A stretch of 64,000 bases of DNA from Carboxylicivirga sp. M1479 (GTDB taxonomy: Bacteria; Bacteroidota; Bacteroidia; Bacteroidales; Marinilabiliaceae): positions 57,402-121,401 of the forward strand of contig NZ_VKDE01000007.1 in the NCBI RefSeq assembly GCF_007097485.1. Direction: 5' to 3'. Below the pieces are notes generated by a model that searched no databases, was not told the origin of the DNA, and worked only from the letters and a program-made list of their open reading frames with translations. The translations under genes were made by a program, and so were the position numbers. This document shows positions 1 through 8,469 of this stretch, one piece after another. Positions within the stretch are counted from its first letter, which is position 1. Every line of letters starts with the position of its first letter.

Positions 1-209
1 TAGCGTAAGTGCAGTATTGCCCGAAGTAGAAATGTTGACTTTAAGTGTAATAACGGTAAAGTGATATTTAGGCCAGAGACCTGGTTTGATAAAACGTAGC
101 GAGACGCTACGCTTAACGGAGAACACAGAGTTTGTGCTCAAACCATCACAGCTTTAGCGAAAAAACAAATAGGATAAGATTACTCGTATACCAAGCGTTT
201 CGCAACCTC
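1..209. other. Intergenic left edge, no gene seen
   Basis: No convincing reading frame is visible here. A short palindrome at 95-111 (GTAGC-GAGAC-GCTAC core) could form a small hairpin. It may belong to a dispersed palindromic repeat, but no second copy was recognised in the window. Confidence 0.4.
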
Positions 210-578
210 CTACTTGGGAACACGTAATATTTTTTCCATTTTACGTCCTTTGGCCAATTCATCCACCAGCTTATCTAAATACCTGACTTGTTGCGTTAAG
301 GTGTTTTCAATTTCTTCTACCCGATAGCCACAAATAACGCCTGTTATTAGTTGAGCATTGGGGTTTATGGTCGCCTGTTTAAAGAATGTTTCAAAGGTCA
401 CTTCCGCTGTAATAAGTTCTTGTAGTTTATCCTTATCAAAACCTGTTAACCATTCTATAACCTGGTTTAATTCATCTTGCGTGCGTTGCTTTTTTTCAAC
501 TTTAGTGATGTAATGCGGGTAAACTGATGCAAAGGTCATATTGGCAATGCGCTCATCCGCTTTGTTTGATTTGTCCAT
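210..578 (-). CDS. DUF2200 family protein
   Basis: A 122-residue soluble protein matching the small DUF2200 family, whose biochemical role is unknown. The family hallmarks are visible: an N-terminal FASVYPHY segment (about residues 17-24), EKKQRTQDELNQVIEWLTG in the middle, LITGVICGYRVEEIE, and a C-terminal RYLDKLVDELAKGRKMEKIL (about 98-118). The length is normal for the family. No signal peptide or membrane segment is seen. It is divergent from the DUF6155 gene and seems to be a single-gene unit. The family assignment comes from recognised conserved segments; no function is claimed. Confidence 0.85.
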   Translation of the reverse strand: MDKSNKADERIANMTFASVYPHYITKVEKKQRTQDELNQVIEWLTGFDKDKLQELITAEVTFETFFKQATINPNAQLITGVICGYRVEEIENTLTQQVRYLDKLVDELAKGRKMEKILRVPK

Positions 579-680
579 GATATATTTTGTTTTTGCCCGA
601 AAAAGATAGACTAATCATTATTAAAATCATAGAAATGCGTCTCTGCTTTTTGTGTTTTTTAATTAGCTATGTTTGTGCCT

Positions 681-1187
681 ATGAGCAAGCGCGAGTTAAA
701 ACTATACTTACACGAATTGGATAAGGAGCAGTTGCAAGAGCAAATAATGGATTTGTATGCACGCTTTAAAGACGTTAAAGAATTCTACGATTTTGCATTC
801 AATCCCAAAGAAAACAAATTGATGGAAGAGTGTAAGCTGAAGATATCCAAGGAGTACTTTCCTGTGAGCAAGCGTAAAGCTAAAATGCGACGATCGGTGG
901 CTCAGAAATTAATCAAACATTTTATTCGTTTAGGTGTCGAATCTACTTTAGTAGCCGATATCATGTTCTACCATATTGAAATTGCTCAAACCTACTCATC
1001 AGAGAATTTTATTAAGCAAGAGGCCTTTTATAAAGCCATGCTAAAATCATTTGCCGAGGCCTTGCAATATGTCGATGAGCATGGTATTCGCCGTGATTTC
1101 AACAGTCGAATTCATCAGATTGCCGACACAGCCAGCGAGCAAAACTGGATGAACAGCCAAGGCTTTGAGCGAGTGTTGGGAGCATAG
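681..1187 (+). CDS. DUF6155 family protein
   Basis: A soluble, helical, Lys/Glu-rich protein of 168 residues that matches DUF6155, a small Bacteroidota-enriched family without known function. Typical segments are the opening MSKRELKLYL, LYARFKDVKEFYDFAFNPKE (about 25-44), and KISKEYFPVSKRKAKMRRSVA. The frame is open to an ATG at 669, but the ATG at 681 gives the family's usual MSKREL start and was chosen. It is divergently oriented to the DUF2200 gene with about 100 bp between the starts. No signal peptide is visible. Confidence 0.8.
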   Translation: MSKRELKLYLHELDKEQLQEQIMDLYARFKDVKEFYDFAFNPKENKLMEECKLKISKEYFPVSKRKAKMRRSVAQKLIKHFIRLGVESTLVADIMFYHIEIAQTYSSENFIKQEAFYKAMLKSFAEALQYVDEHGIRRDFNSRIHQIADTASEQNWMNSQGFERVLGA

Positions 1188-1261
1188 TACGTGGAGGGTA
1201 TTAGGCAAGGTTTACTTAAAGTCTATGCAATAATCGATGCTAGCTGGCCGCAATCGTACGC

Positions 1262-1819
1262 TTATAAATAGAAAAACAAAAACACATAATATTTACCCAG
1301 CTGTTCACGCAAGCTTTTTAATGCTCTGCTTTTGTGTGTTTTAACTGTGTTAACTGATATGTTGAGATCTTCAGCAATTTCTTTCTCTTTCCAACCATTG
1401 ATGACGCTAAGCTCAAATATTTTTCGTCCTTGCTCAGGTAATTGTGCAATAGCTTTGTAAAGCCTGTGATGCACATTTTCTTCCAATACTGTTTCTTCGA
1501 AAGCTGCGTCTGATGTTTCTTTTAGAATAATTTGGTGGTGTTCTTCTTTTCTTTTGATATTTCTGATATGATTAAAAACAGCATTTCGAACCGAAGTGTA
1601 TAAGAAAGATTCAAATGAACCTATTTCAGAGATAAACGCTCTTTTCTCCCAAACTTTTCTAAAAACGTCTGTCACAATGTCTTCAGCAACCATTAAGTCG
1701 CTAAAGTATTTCATAGCTATGCCAACGAGTTTAGGGTAAAAGTCATCAAAGACTTCCTTAAACACCTTTTCATTGCCTTTAGAGATTTGGATAATATGCT
1801 CCTGTGTGATGTTTTGCAT
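1262..1819 (-). CDS. FecI-like ECF sigma factor (locus A)
   Basis: An ECF sigma-70 factor of 185 residues. Region 2 is visible as DFYPKLVGIAMKYF, then the core-binding segment EDIVTDVFRKVWEKR. Region 4 contains LPEQGRKIFELSVINGWKEK and the helix-turn-helix IAEDLNISVNTVKTHKSRAL. The frame extends upstream to 1882, but the ATG at 1819 starts the domain correctly and sits just after a good promoter match, so it is preferred. It is divergent from the FecR gene at 2008, unlike loci B and C where sigma precedes FecR on the same strand. It presumably transcribes the FecR-SusC-SusD-thioredoxin genes of locus A. The extreme C-terminus is strongly hydrophobic (YYVFLFFYL). Confidence 0.9.
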   Translation of the reverse strand: MQNITQEHIIQISKGNEKVFKEVFDDFYPKLVGIAMKYFSDLMVAEDIVTDVFRKVWEKRAFISEIGSFESFLYTSVRNAVFNHIRNIKRKEEHHQIILKETSDAAFEETVLEENVHHRLYKAIAQLPEQGRKIFELSVINGWKEKEIAEDLNISVNTVKTHKSRALKSLREQLGKYYVFLFFYL

Positions 1820-1827
1820 AATTGTTT

Positions 1828-1860
1828 CAAATGTAGATAAAATATTAAAACACCACCAAA
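1828..1860 (-). promoter_or_regulatory. Bacteroidota housekeeping promoter for sigma A
   Basis: On the minus strand, TTTG (1857-1860) is followed by 21 nt and then TACATTTG (1828-1835). This matches the Bacteroidota -33 TTTG / -7 TAnnTTTG consensus with standard spacing. The expected transcription start lies only a few bases before the ATG at 1819, which implies a nearly leaderless mRNA or a somewhat different start. Confidence 0.6.
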
Positions 1861-1956
1861 TCGTTCGCCCGTGAGTACTCAATCCATCTTTTTAATTGAC
1901 CATAAAAGATCTAAATTGATGAAGTGTTTATTTTTATTCTAAAAAGTGTAATTTTT

Positions 1957-1983
1957 TGTCACCTATAAATAAAGATCGGGTGT
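1957..1983 (+). promoter_or_regulatory. Candidate ECF-sigma promoter upstream of FecR A
   Basis: TGTCACC (1957-1963) behind a T-run, then 16 nt, then GTGT (1980-1983), 24 bp before the FecR start. The same arrangement with the same spacing stands before FecR B (19542) and FecR C (31749). This suggests recognition by the cognate FecI-type sigma factors. Confidence 0.6.
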
Positions 1984-2007
1984 GTACCTAATACAAACTG
2001 GCATATA

Positions 2008-3162
2008 ATGGAAGATTTAAAGTATATATATACCCTCATCTATAAACAATTAGTTCATTCAATTACAGATGATGAACAAAGTGTTGTAGATAATTGGCGA
2101 AAGCAAAATTCTCGTAATGAATTATTATACCAAAGGGTAGTTGATCAAAAAAGTATTAATAATTCCTTTAATGTTTACAAATCCATTGATACGGATAATG
2201 CATTTAATAAAGTGATAGCTCCAGCTGCTATTAAAAGAAGATTATTACCAACATTTTTCAAATATGCCGCCGCTGTAGTTATTCCATTACTATTGGGTTT
2301 AAGCATTTGGTTAATATCAGAGCAACAGCAGCCGAATGCTACTATTAGTGAGCTTATAGTACCCGGTAGCAATAAAGCCATGGTTGTACTTAGTGACGGT
2401 AGTACCGTTGAGTTAGCGAATGAAAGCTCGGCGATTGTGTTAGAAGAGGATGGTAAGGTTGTAGGAAAAGATTCTTTACATACCTTGTCGTACCAACACG
2501 TAACAGCCGATAAATTAATTTATAACACCCTTAAAATACCATATGGCGGTGAATATCAAATGGTGTTAAGCGATGGAACCAAAGTCTGGTTAAATTCGGG
2601 CTCTATATTAAAGTTTCCCGTTAATTTTATTAGTGATACACGAGAAGTGACTTTGCAGGGAGAAGCTTTTTTTGAAGTGGCACACAATGCCGACAAACCT
2701 TTTATGGTGCATACCAAGCATTCTACAACAAAGGTATATGGTACATCTTTTAATGTAATGAGTTACAATAATGATAAGGTGGAGCAAGTTACCTTAATTG
2801 AAGGAAAGGTTGGCTTTAGTATTAAGGGACAGCAAACTCTGCTACTACCCGGACAACAAGCTGAATTAGCATTAAATAACTCCAATGTGGTACTTAAAGA
2901 AGTGGATGCCAGTTTATATACTTCGTGGAAAGATGGAGTCCTGAAGTTTAAAAATATGCCAATAAAAGATTTATCGAAGAAACTGGCCCGTTGGTACGAT
3001 GTTGATTTTTACTTTGCTAATGCTGCGGTTGGCGAAATTGGCTTTACAGGAAGAGTTGAAAAAACAACCGACTTTAAGCACTTTATGAGTCTTATCGAAA
3101 AAACAACCAATGTTAAAATATCGATAAATGGACGTACTGTATTGGTAGAAGAGATTAACTAA
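2008..3162 (+). CDS. FecR-family anti-sigma factor (locus A)
   Basis: A 384-residue inner-membrane anti-sigma factor. The N-terminal ~80 residues are cytoplasmic and would bind the sigma factor. One membrane segment follows at about 82-104 (YAAAVVIPLLLGLSIWLI). The periplasmic FecR domain includes YGGEYQMVLSDGTKVWLN at about 178-195. A C-terminal DUF4974 domain begins near 312 (FKNMPIKDLSKKLARWYDVD) and has a secretin/STN-like fold expected to contact the SusC STN domain. It follows the divergent sigma gene and precedes SusC by 105 bp. The role is known for the family; pairing with the adjacent sigma and SusC is inferred from position. Confidence 0.92.
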   Translation: MEDLKYIYTLIYKQLVHSITDDEQSVVDNWRKQNSRNELLYQRVVDQKSINNSFNVYKSIDTDNAFNKVIAPAAIKRRLLPTFFKYAAAVVIPLLLGLSIWLISEQQQPNATISELIVPGSNKAMVVLSDGSTVELANESSAIVLEEDGKVVGKDSLHTLSYQHVTADKLIYNTLKIPYGGEYQMVLSDGTKVWLNSGSILKFPVNFISDTREVTLQGEAFFEVAHNADKPFMVHTKHSTTKVYGTSFNVMSYNNDKVEQVTLIEGKVGFSIKGQQTLLLPGQQAELALNNSNVVLKEVDASLYTSWKDGVLKFKNMPIKDLSKKLARWYDVDFYFANAAVGEIGFTGRVEKTTDFKHFMSLIEKTTNVKISINGRTVLVEEIN

Positions 3163-3166
3163 AAAA

Positions 3167-3194
3167 ACCAAAGAATGCTGATACATTCTTTGGT
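3167..3194 (+). promoter_or_regulatory. FecR-SusC intergenic hairpin (locus A)
   Basis: A perfect 11-bp inverted repeat, ACCAAAGAATG / CATTCTTTGGT, with a 6-nt loop, five bases after the FecR stop. No strong T-run follows, so it is more likely an mRNA-stability, processing or partial-attenuation element than a full terminator. Equivalent hairpins sit at the same junction in loci B and C. Confidence 0.6.
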
Positions 3195-3267
3195 CAATCA
3201 ATTTAAATAATTGGGTTAGAGCCTTGAGAAACTTTACCCAATAGTATTAAACATTATCTACAAAATT

Positions 3268-6200
3268 ATGGAAAAAAAACAGAAGTGGCACATGCTTTTG
3301 CATAAGCTGAGCATGCCGCGAAAACTATTGTTAGTTATGAAGGTTAGTTTTATTCTAATGTTTGCAATCATGATGCAGGTTTCAGCAGCTAGTCTGGCAC
3401 AAAAAGTCGTGATAAAAAAGAATACACTCACTTATGAGCAATTATTTGAAGAGATTGAAATACAAACAGGTATTGCAACCTTGTTAAGTAATAGAGAGCT
3501 TGATTTAAATGCTCAGCTCGTACTCGAAGGAGAAGATTTTGAGTTAGGAGAATTATTAAATGAGGTTACCAAGGATACCGACTTAACCTTTGAAATAATA
3601 GACGAATACATTGTTATTCGACCGCTTAAACTTGAAGAAAGAGTACGCGTTGATAATCAAAATCAACAGCCTGATAACAAAATAGTCATCCGTGGTACTG
3701 TAAAAGATGAAAAAGGCGAGCCGCTTCCCTTTGCTGCTATTCGCATTAAAGGCACAACCATTGGAACCGTTTCTGATGCAGAAGGTAATTACAACCTGCA
3801 ATTTGAAGAGCAAGAGAATGTCATATTAGAAGTATCAAGCCTTGGATTTGAAACTGCCGAAATTATATATGATGGACAAAGTACCATAAATATAACTTTA
3901 ATAGAGTCCATTGCTGGCATAGATGAGGTGGTAGTTACCGGTTATCAAACCATTTCAAAAGAAAGAGCAACTGGTTCTTTTTCAATGCTCGATAGTGATA
4001 ATGTGGCTAATAGCCCCAATGAAACCATCGGTGGAAATTTGGAGTCATTAGTAGCAGGGGTGCAAACAACCATTGATGAAAATGGGAACCCTCAATTTAC
4101 AATTCGAGGAACGGGTTCTTTAACCGGAGCGCAGGAGCCGCTTATTGTTGTGGATGGGTTTGCGATTGATGGTGGATTTGAATCGATAAATCGAAATGAT
4201 GTTGAGAAGATTACTGTATTGAAAGATGCAGCTGCAGCGTCCATATGGGGTGCTCGTGCAGCAAATGGAGTTATTGTAATTGTCACAAAAAAAGGCAATA
4301 AAACAAGAGATATCAAAATAAGCGTAGAGGCATATGCAAAGTTCAGTGATGAGGTAGATCTAGATTATGCCAACCCAATTGCTTCGTCAGCGTCGCAATT
4401 ACAATATGAGCAATGGTTATGGAACAATGGTTTTGGTAGTCCGTCATACGATATTTCAAATATCAATTCAACCATGACTAAAGGTAGCGAATTGTTTCAA
4501 AAGCAATTGGAAGAACACATCGCTGGCGGTGGTACAGGACATCCGGAATATACACTAAATACACCTGAGATTCAGGCACTGATGAAACAGTCCTATAAGG
4601 AGCAGGTGAAAGAGCATATGTTGCGCAAGGCTTTTTCACAGAACTATAATGTTTCGCTACGTGGACAAAGTGAAAGAAATCAATACTCCTTATCTGTCAT
4701 GTTTAATGATAATAAGCAGGTGATGGTTGAAGATAGCGACAACAACGTGTTGATTAATTTCAGAAACAATATGAAGATTCGTGACTGGCTTGACTTTGAC
4801 TTTGCCATCATGGAGCAAATTCAAAACAATAAAAGCGGTGGTGTAGGCCTACGTGATATACAAGGCATATCACCTTACGAAACACTTTTAGACGATAATG
4901 GCGCCTATAACCACATCAATACAAGTAGAGGGCTTAATAAAACAATTGTTGATGATTTGCATGAATATGTAGATGGTTGGTCGTACGATGATATGACTAA
5001 TAATCCGCTTCAAAACATGCGTTCTCAGGACTATCGAATTAAAACGATTAGTACACGAATTAATACTGGTTTAAACTTTAGAATTGCCGAAGGTATTAAA
5101 TACACCTTTGGTTTTCAGTATCAAAACAGAAGTTCAGAGGTGAAAAATAGGCATCAGGAAGAATCGTACTATACGCGCGATCTGGTTAATATGTATAATA
5201 TTACGGACTATGATGCCATTGCAGCCGGCAATCCATACACGATTACAGATCGTCAGGTTCAAAACGGAGAGGTTGTTTATCAATACAGCAATCAATACGC
5301 GAATTATGTATTTCGTAATCAGTTCAGTCTTAATAAAACCTATGGAGAGCATAGTTTCAACTTTATTGCGGGAACTGAGGTCAATTGGTCAGAAAGTGAA
5401 TCGAAAGACGATTGGTTATATGGTTATGATCATGACAAGTATACTAATGCTATACCGTCAAATGGCTATGTTAATTTACAACGAGCTTACTATCCTGCCG
5501 CATCAACAGCTAACTTGAATAGAGGAGGTATTGTGACTTATGGCACTAATCGCTACTTCTCCTTATACTCAAACATAGCTTATACCTATAAAGATAAATA
5601 CTCTTTAAGTGGTAGTGTAAGAACTGATGCCTCTAACTTAACTGTTGAAGACCCCGCATTCAGATACGCCCCTTTCTGGTCGGTTGGAGCCAGCTGGCAG
5701 TTAGCTAAAGAGTCTTTTGTCTCTGACATTGAATACATCAACCGCTTAACATTACGTGCTACCTACGGAGCCAATGGTAATGTACCGCAACAAAGTGCCC
5801 AGGTACCCATTATTTCGTTTATACCAGGTACAACGCCTTATAGTGGAGCTGGTGCCGATTATGCAATCATCAATGACTTGGGGAATCCAACATTGGGATG
5901 GGAAAAGGTAAAGCAGTTTAACACAGCTATTGATTTTGCTCTGTTTAAAAACAAGCTATTTGGTAGTGTTGAGTATTACAATAAGAATAGTGAGGACCTA
6001 GTAACACGTGTTTCTTTACCATCAACGGACGGGACCTCTTCACAGAATTTCAACGTGGCCAAAATGGAAAATAATGGCATTGAGTTGAACCTGAATGCCA
6101 AGCTAAGAATCACCAAGGGATTTGACTGGCGACCAATATTCAATTTTGCCCACAATAAAAACGAGGTGAAAGAAGTAAAAGTTATTCAGATACCATTGAG

Positions 6201-6885
6201 AGACATGATAGGTACTCAATATGTGGAGAACTACGCTATGCATCCATTATGGGCTTATAAGTATAATGGTTTAAATGATGATGGAGTAGCAACGGTACTA
6301 GGCAAGGATGGAATTGTATACGATGCCAATAATAACATTTCAAATACAGGAGTTCATGGGCCTGATGTAACCTGGTACCAGGGAACAAAACTTGCTCCAA
6401 CAGTTACTTCTTTAACCAATGAGTTTACCTATAAGGGAATTAGCCTCTTATTTACCATTACCGGAAAGTTTGGCCATCATATGTATGTGCCAGGTTTTAG
6501 TTATGGGTGGCGTATGGATAAAATGAATTACCACCAGGATTTAGATTACATTATTGCAGGCGAAGCTGAAGCGAATGGTGAATTTCCGATACCAACAGAA
6601 ACAATTGGTAATTATACCAATTATGGACAGAATGCCCGTTATTTGGAAGCCAGAATTGAAGATGCTTCATATGTGCGATTTAAAGAGTTAATGTTGTCAT
6701 ATCGCCTGCCTCAAAGTGTTATTTCCAAAATTGGATTTGATGGAATTAGGGTTTATACACATATCAACAACATTGGACTATTATGGACGGCGAACGATAA
6801 AGGTATCGATCCGGATTACCCAATGGGAGCCTCATTTTTTAGGCCAGAAACAACATATACGCTTGGTGTAAACATGACATTCTAA
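3268..6885 (+). CDS. SusC/RagA-family TonB-linked receptor with STN domain (locus A)
   Basis: A 1205-residue outer-membrane TonB-dependent transporter. It has a long basic N-terminus, a hydrophobic signal segment at about 19-46, an STN signalling domain at about 48-118, a carboxypeptidase-regulatory-like domain from about 138 (GTVKDEKGEPLPFAAIRIKG), and a plug domain from about 221 beginning VVVTGYQTISKERATGSF. The plug includes VDGFAIDGGFESINRNDVEKI and the SusC hallmark KDAAAASIWGARAANGVIV. A beta-barrel runs to the terminal aromatic LGVNMTF. It pairs with SusD, whose gene starts 12 bp later. The STN domain implies substrate-responsive signalling to FecR. The sequence is very similar to the locus C receptor except in the STN and parts of the barrel. 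The substrate is unknown. Confidence 0.95.
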   Translation: MEKKQKWHMLLHKLSMPRKLLLVMKVSFILMFAIMMQVSAASLAQKVVIKKNTLTYEQLFEEIEIQTGIATLLSNRELDLNAQLVLEGEDFELGELLNEVTKDTDLTFEIIDEYIVIRPLKLEERVRVDNQNQQPDNKIVIRGTVKDEKGEPLPFAAIRIKGTTIGTVSDAEGNYNLQFEEQENVILEVSSLGFETAEIIYDGQSTINITLIESIAGIDEVVVTGYQTISKERATGSFSMLDSDNVANSPNETIGGNLESLVAGVQTTIDENGNPQFTIRGTGSLTGAQEPLIVVDGFAIDGGFESINRNDVEKITVLKDAAAASIWGARAANGVIVIVTKKGNKTRDIKISVEAYAKFSDEVDLDYANPIASSASQLQYEQWLWNNGFGSPSYDISNINSTMTKGSELFQKQLEEHIAGGGTGHPEYTLNTPEIQALMKQSYKEQVKEHMLRKAFSQNYNVSLRGQSERNQYSLSVMFNDNKQVMVEDSDNNVLINFRNNMKIRDWLDFDFAIMEQIQNNKSGGVGLRDIQGISPYETLLDDNGAYNHINTSRGLNKTIVDDLHEYVDGWSYDDMTNNPLQNMRSQDYRIKTISTRINTGLNFRIAEGIKYTFGFQYQNRSSEVKNRHQEESYYTRDLVNMYNITDYDAIAAGNPYTITDRQVQNGEVVYQYSNQYANYVFRNQFSLNKTYGEHSFNFIAGTEVNWSESESKDDWLYGYDHDKYTNAIPSNGYVNLQRAYYPAASTANLNRGGIVTYGTNRYFSLYSNIAYTYKDKYSLSGSVRTDASNLTVEDPAFRYAPFWSVGASWQLAKESFVSDIEYINRLTLRATYGANGNVPQQSAQVPIISFIPGTTPYSGAGADYAIINDLGNPTLGWEKVKQFNTAIDFALFKNKLFGSVEYYNKNSEDLVTRVSLPSTDGTSSQNFNVAKMENNGIELNLNAKLRITKGFDWRPIFNFAHNKNEVKEVKVIQIPLRDMIGTQYVENYAMHPLWAYKYNGLNDDGVATVLGKDGIVYDANNNISNTGVHGPDVTWYQGTKLAPTVTSLTNEFTYKGISLLFTITGKFGHHMYVPGFSYGWRMDKMNYHQDLDYIIAGEAEANGEFPIPTETIGNYTNYGQNARYLEARIEDASYVRFKELMLSYRLPQSVISKIGFDGIRVYTHINNIGLLWTANDKGIDPDYPMGASFFRPETTYTLGVNMTF

Positions 6886-6897
6886 TACTACAGGAAG

Positions 6898-8343
6898 ATG
6901 AAGAAATTAATATATATACTATCGGCAACTTTATTTTTATTTGCGTCTTGTGACGATTTTCTTGATCACAAACCAAGTAAAACGAATGAGCAGGAAATAG
7001 AAACAACTGACGACATCAATTTACTATTGAATGCCACTTCAAGGTCATCTATTATTACTGATGTAAGAACGGCTAACCTTACTGACGACTGGACTTATCA
7101 TGAAAATGTCTATCGCATTTTTGCAGCATGGTTGCCATATCCAGCTGTACAGGATTATTGTTGGAATGATCAGCTAAATGAAACAAATAATGATGATTGG
7201 ACCATGGCTTACGAAAGCATATGGCAAGCTAACTTTATTATTAATAACATATATGATCTGGCAGGAGACCAAACAGATAAGGATAACCTTAAGGCTGAAG
7301 CACACTTATTAAAAGCCTATAAGTATTTAGCATTGGCAACTAAATATTGTTTGTATCCTGGAGATGTTAATGGTCAGGAGATGGGCTTGCCATTAAAAAA
7401 CTCTACAGAGTTTGGATTAACAACGGTTAGAGCATCTCTGGAAGAGACCTTTGCTGAAATAGAGGCTAATATACAAGAGGGATTAAAAATTGATGTGGAG
7501 CGAATTGACAGTTGGCGCGAAAGTACAGCATCAGCTGCAGCCTTAGCTGCACGTTATTATTTGTATGTTCACGATTTCGAAAATGCTAAAAAGTATGCAA
7601 CACAAGCCTTGTCTCTGCATTCTCGTATGATAAATATGGAAACAGAGGTGACAGAGCGTAAGGGTTATGGGGGTGAATACGATATACCATCAACAGCCGA
7701 TTTAGGAAGTTACGCACCTGCTTACTATACGGGTTGGGAAAGTCAGTATAAAATTTATCACATCAGCGAGTTCTTGTTTATTCCAAGTAATGAGTTTCTT
7801 GCAGCCTTTCAGCCAGAAGATTTACGTTTGAGAAAGTTTATCACACAAGGTTATTTATCGTTTTATTTTGGATTAACCGAGAATAATAACTTGTACACCA
7901 AGTTTAGCTCAACCGTAATGACAGGTACAGATGCTGCTGAAATGTATTTGATTTTGGCCGAATGCGAAGCCAGGGAAAATAATTATGCTGCTTGTATGCA
8001 AAATGTAGAAATGGTGAGAGTAAATCGTTTCAATGCCGACGAATATTCTGCATTACCGCTTCCGACAACACAAAAGGAAGCCGTTCAGGTGGTAGTAGAT
8101 GAGCGTCGTCGAGAGATGCCATACACTGCTTTGCGTTGGGCCGACATCAAAAGACTAAATAATGAAGGACTAATTGATCCAATAATTGTTACACGCGATT
8201 TCTATGAGTTAGGTGAAGCAGCTGTCGACTTCGATGCCCCTAAGACATATACCTTAGAAGCAAATAGTCGTAAATATGCCCGTCCTCTTCCGCAAGAAAT
8301 TATTGATTTAACCGAAGGCACGGTTAAGCAAAATACTTACTAA
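6898..8343 (+). CDS. SusD/RagB-family outer-membrane lipoprotein (locus A)
   Basis: A 481-residue surface lipoprotein forming the lid of the SusC transporter. The lipoprotein signal ends at FLFASC, placing the lipidated Cys near residue 19, followed by the DDFLDHKP start typical of SusD proteins. Helical TPR-like segments follow (SIWQANFIINNIYDL, LKAEAHLLKAYKYLALA). C-terminal family marks are AEMYLILAECEAREN, VVDERRREMPYTALRWADIK, and the closing YARPLPQEIIDL. It is translationally close to SusC (12 bp). It is closely related to the locus C SusD, which ends in the same TVKQNTY/SVKQNTY motif. Ligand specificity cannot be deduced. Confidence 0.93.
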   Translation: MKKLIYILSATLFLFASCDDFLDHKPSKTNEQEIETTDDINLLLNATSRSSIITDVRTANLTDDWTYHENVYRIFAAWLPYPAVQDYCWNDQLNETNNDDWTMAYESIWQANFIINNIYDLAGDQTDKDNLKAEAHLLKAYKYLALATKYCLYPGDVNGQEMGLPLKNSTEFGLTTVRASLEETFAEIEANIQEGLKIDVERIDSWRESTASAAALAARYYLYVHDFENAKKYATQALSLHSRMINMETEVTERKGYGGEYDIPSTADLGSYAPAYYTGWESQYKIYHISEFLFIPSNEFLAAFQPEDLRLRKFITQGYLSFYFGLTENNNLYTKFSSTVMTGTDAAEMYLILAECEARENNYAACMQNVEMVRVNRFNADEYSALPLPTTQKEAVQVVVDERRREMPYTALRWADIKRLNNEGLIDPIIVTRDFYELGEAAVDFDAPKTYTLEANSRKYARPLPQEIIDLTEGTVKQNTY

Positions 8344-8349
8344 GGCACA

Positions 8350-8392
8350 CCCCACCCCTCAGGATCTTTATTCTGGGGTGGGGTTGATTTTT
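8350..8392 (+). terminator. Intrinsic terminator-like hairpin after SusD A
   Basis: CCCCACCCC (8350-8358) pairs with GGGGTGGGG (8375-8383) and is followed by TTGATTTTT. It lies six bases after the SusD stop and probably reduces transcription into the thioredoxin genes, which would then be expressed less than SusCD. Confidence 0.75.
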
Positions 8393-8469
8393 GCACTTTT
8401 TAAAATTTAATATTCATCTGGACTAAGCTTCAATTATTATATGAGGCTTAATACATTATATCCGATAAA

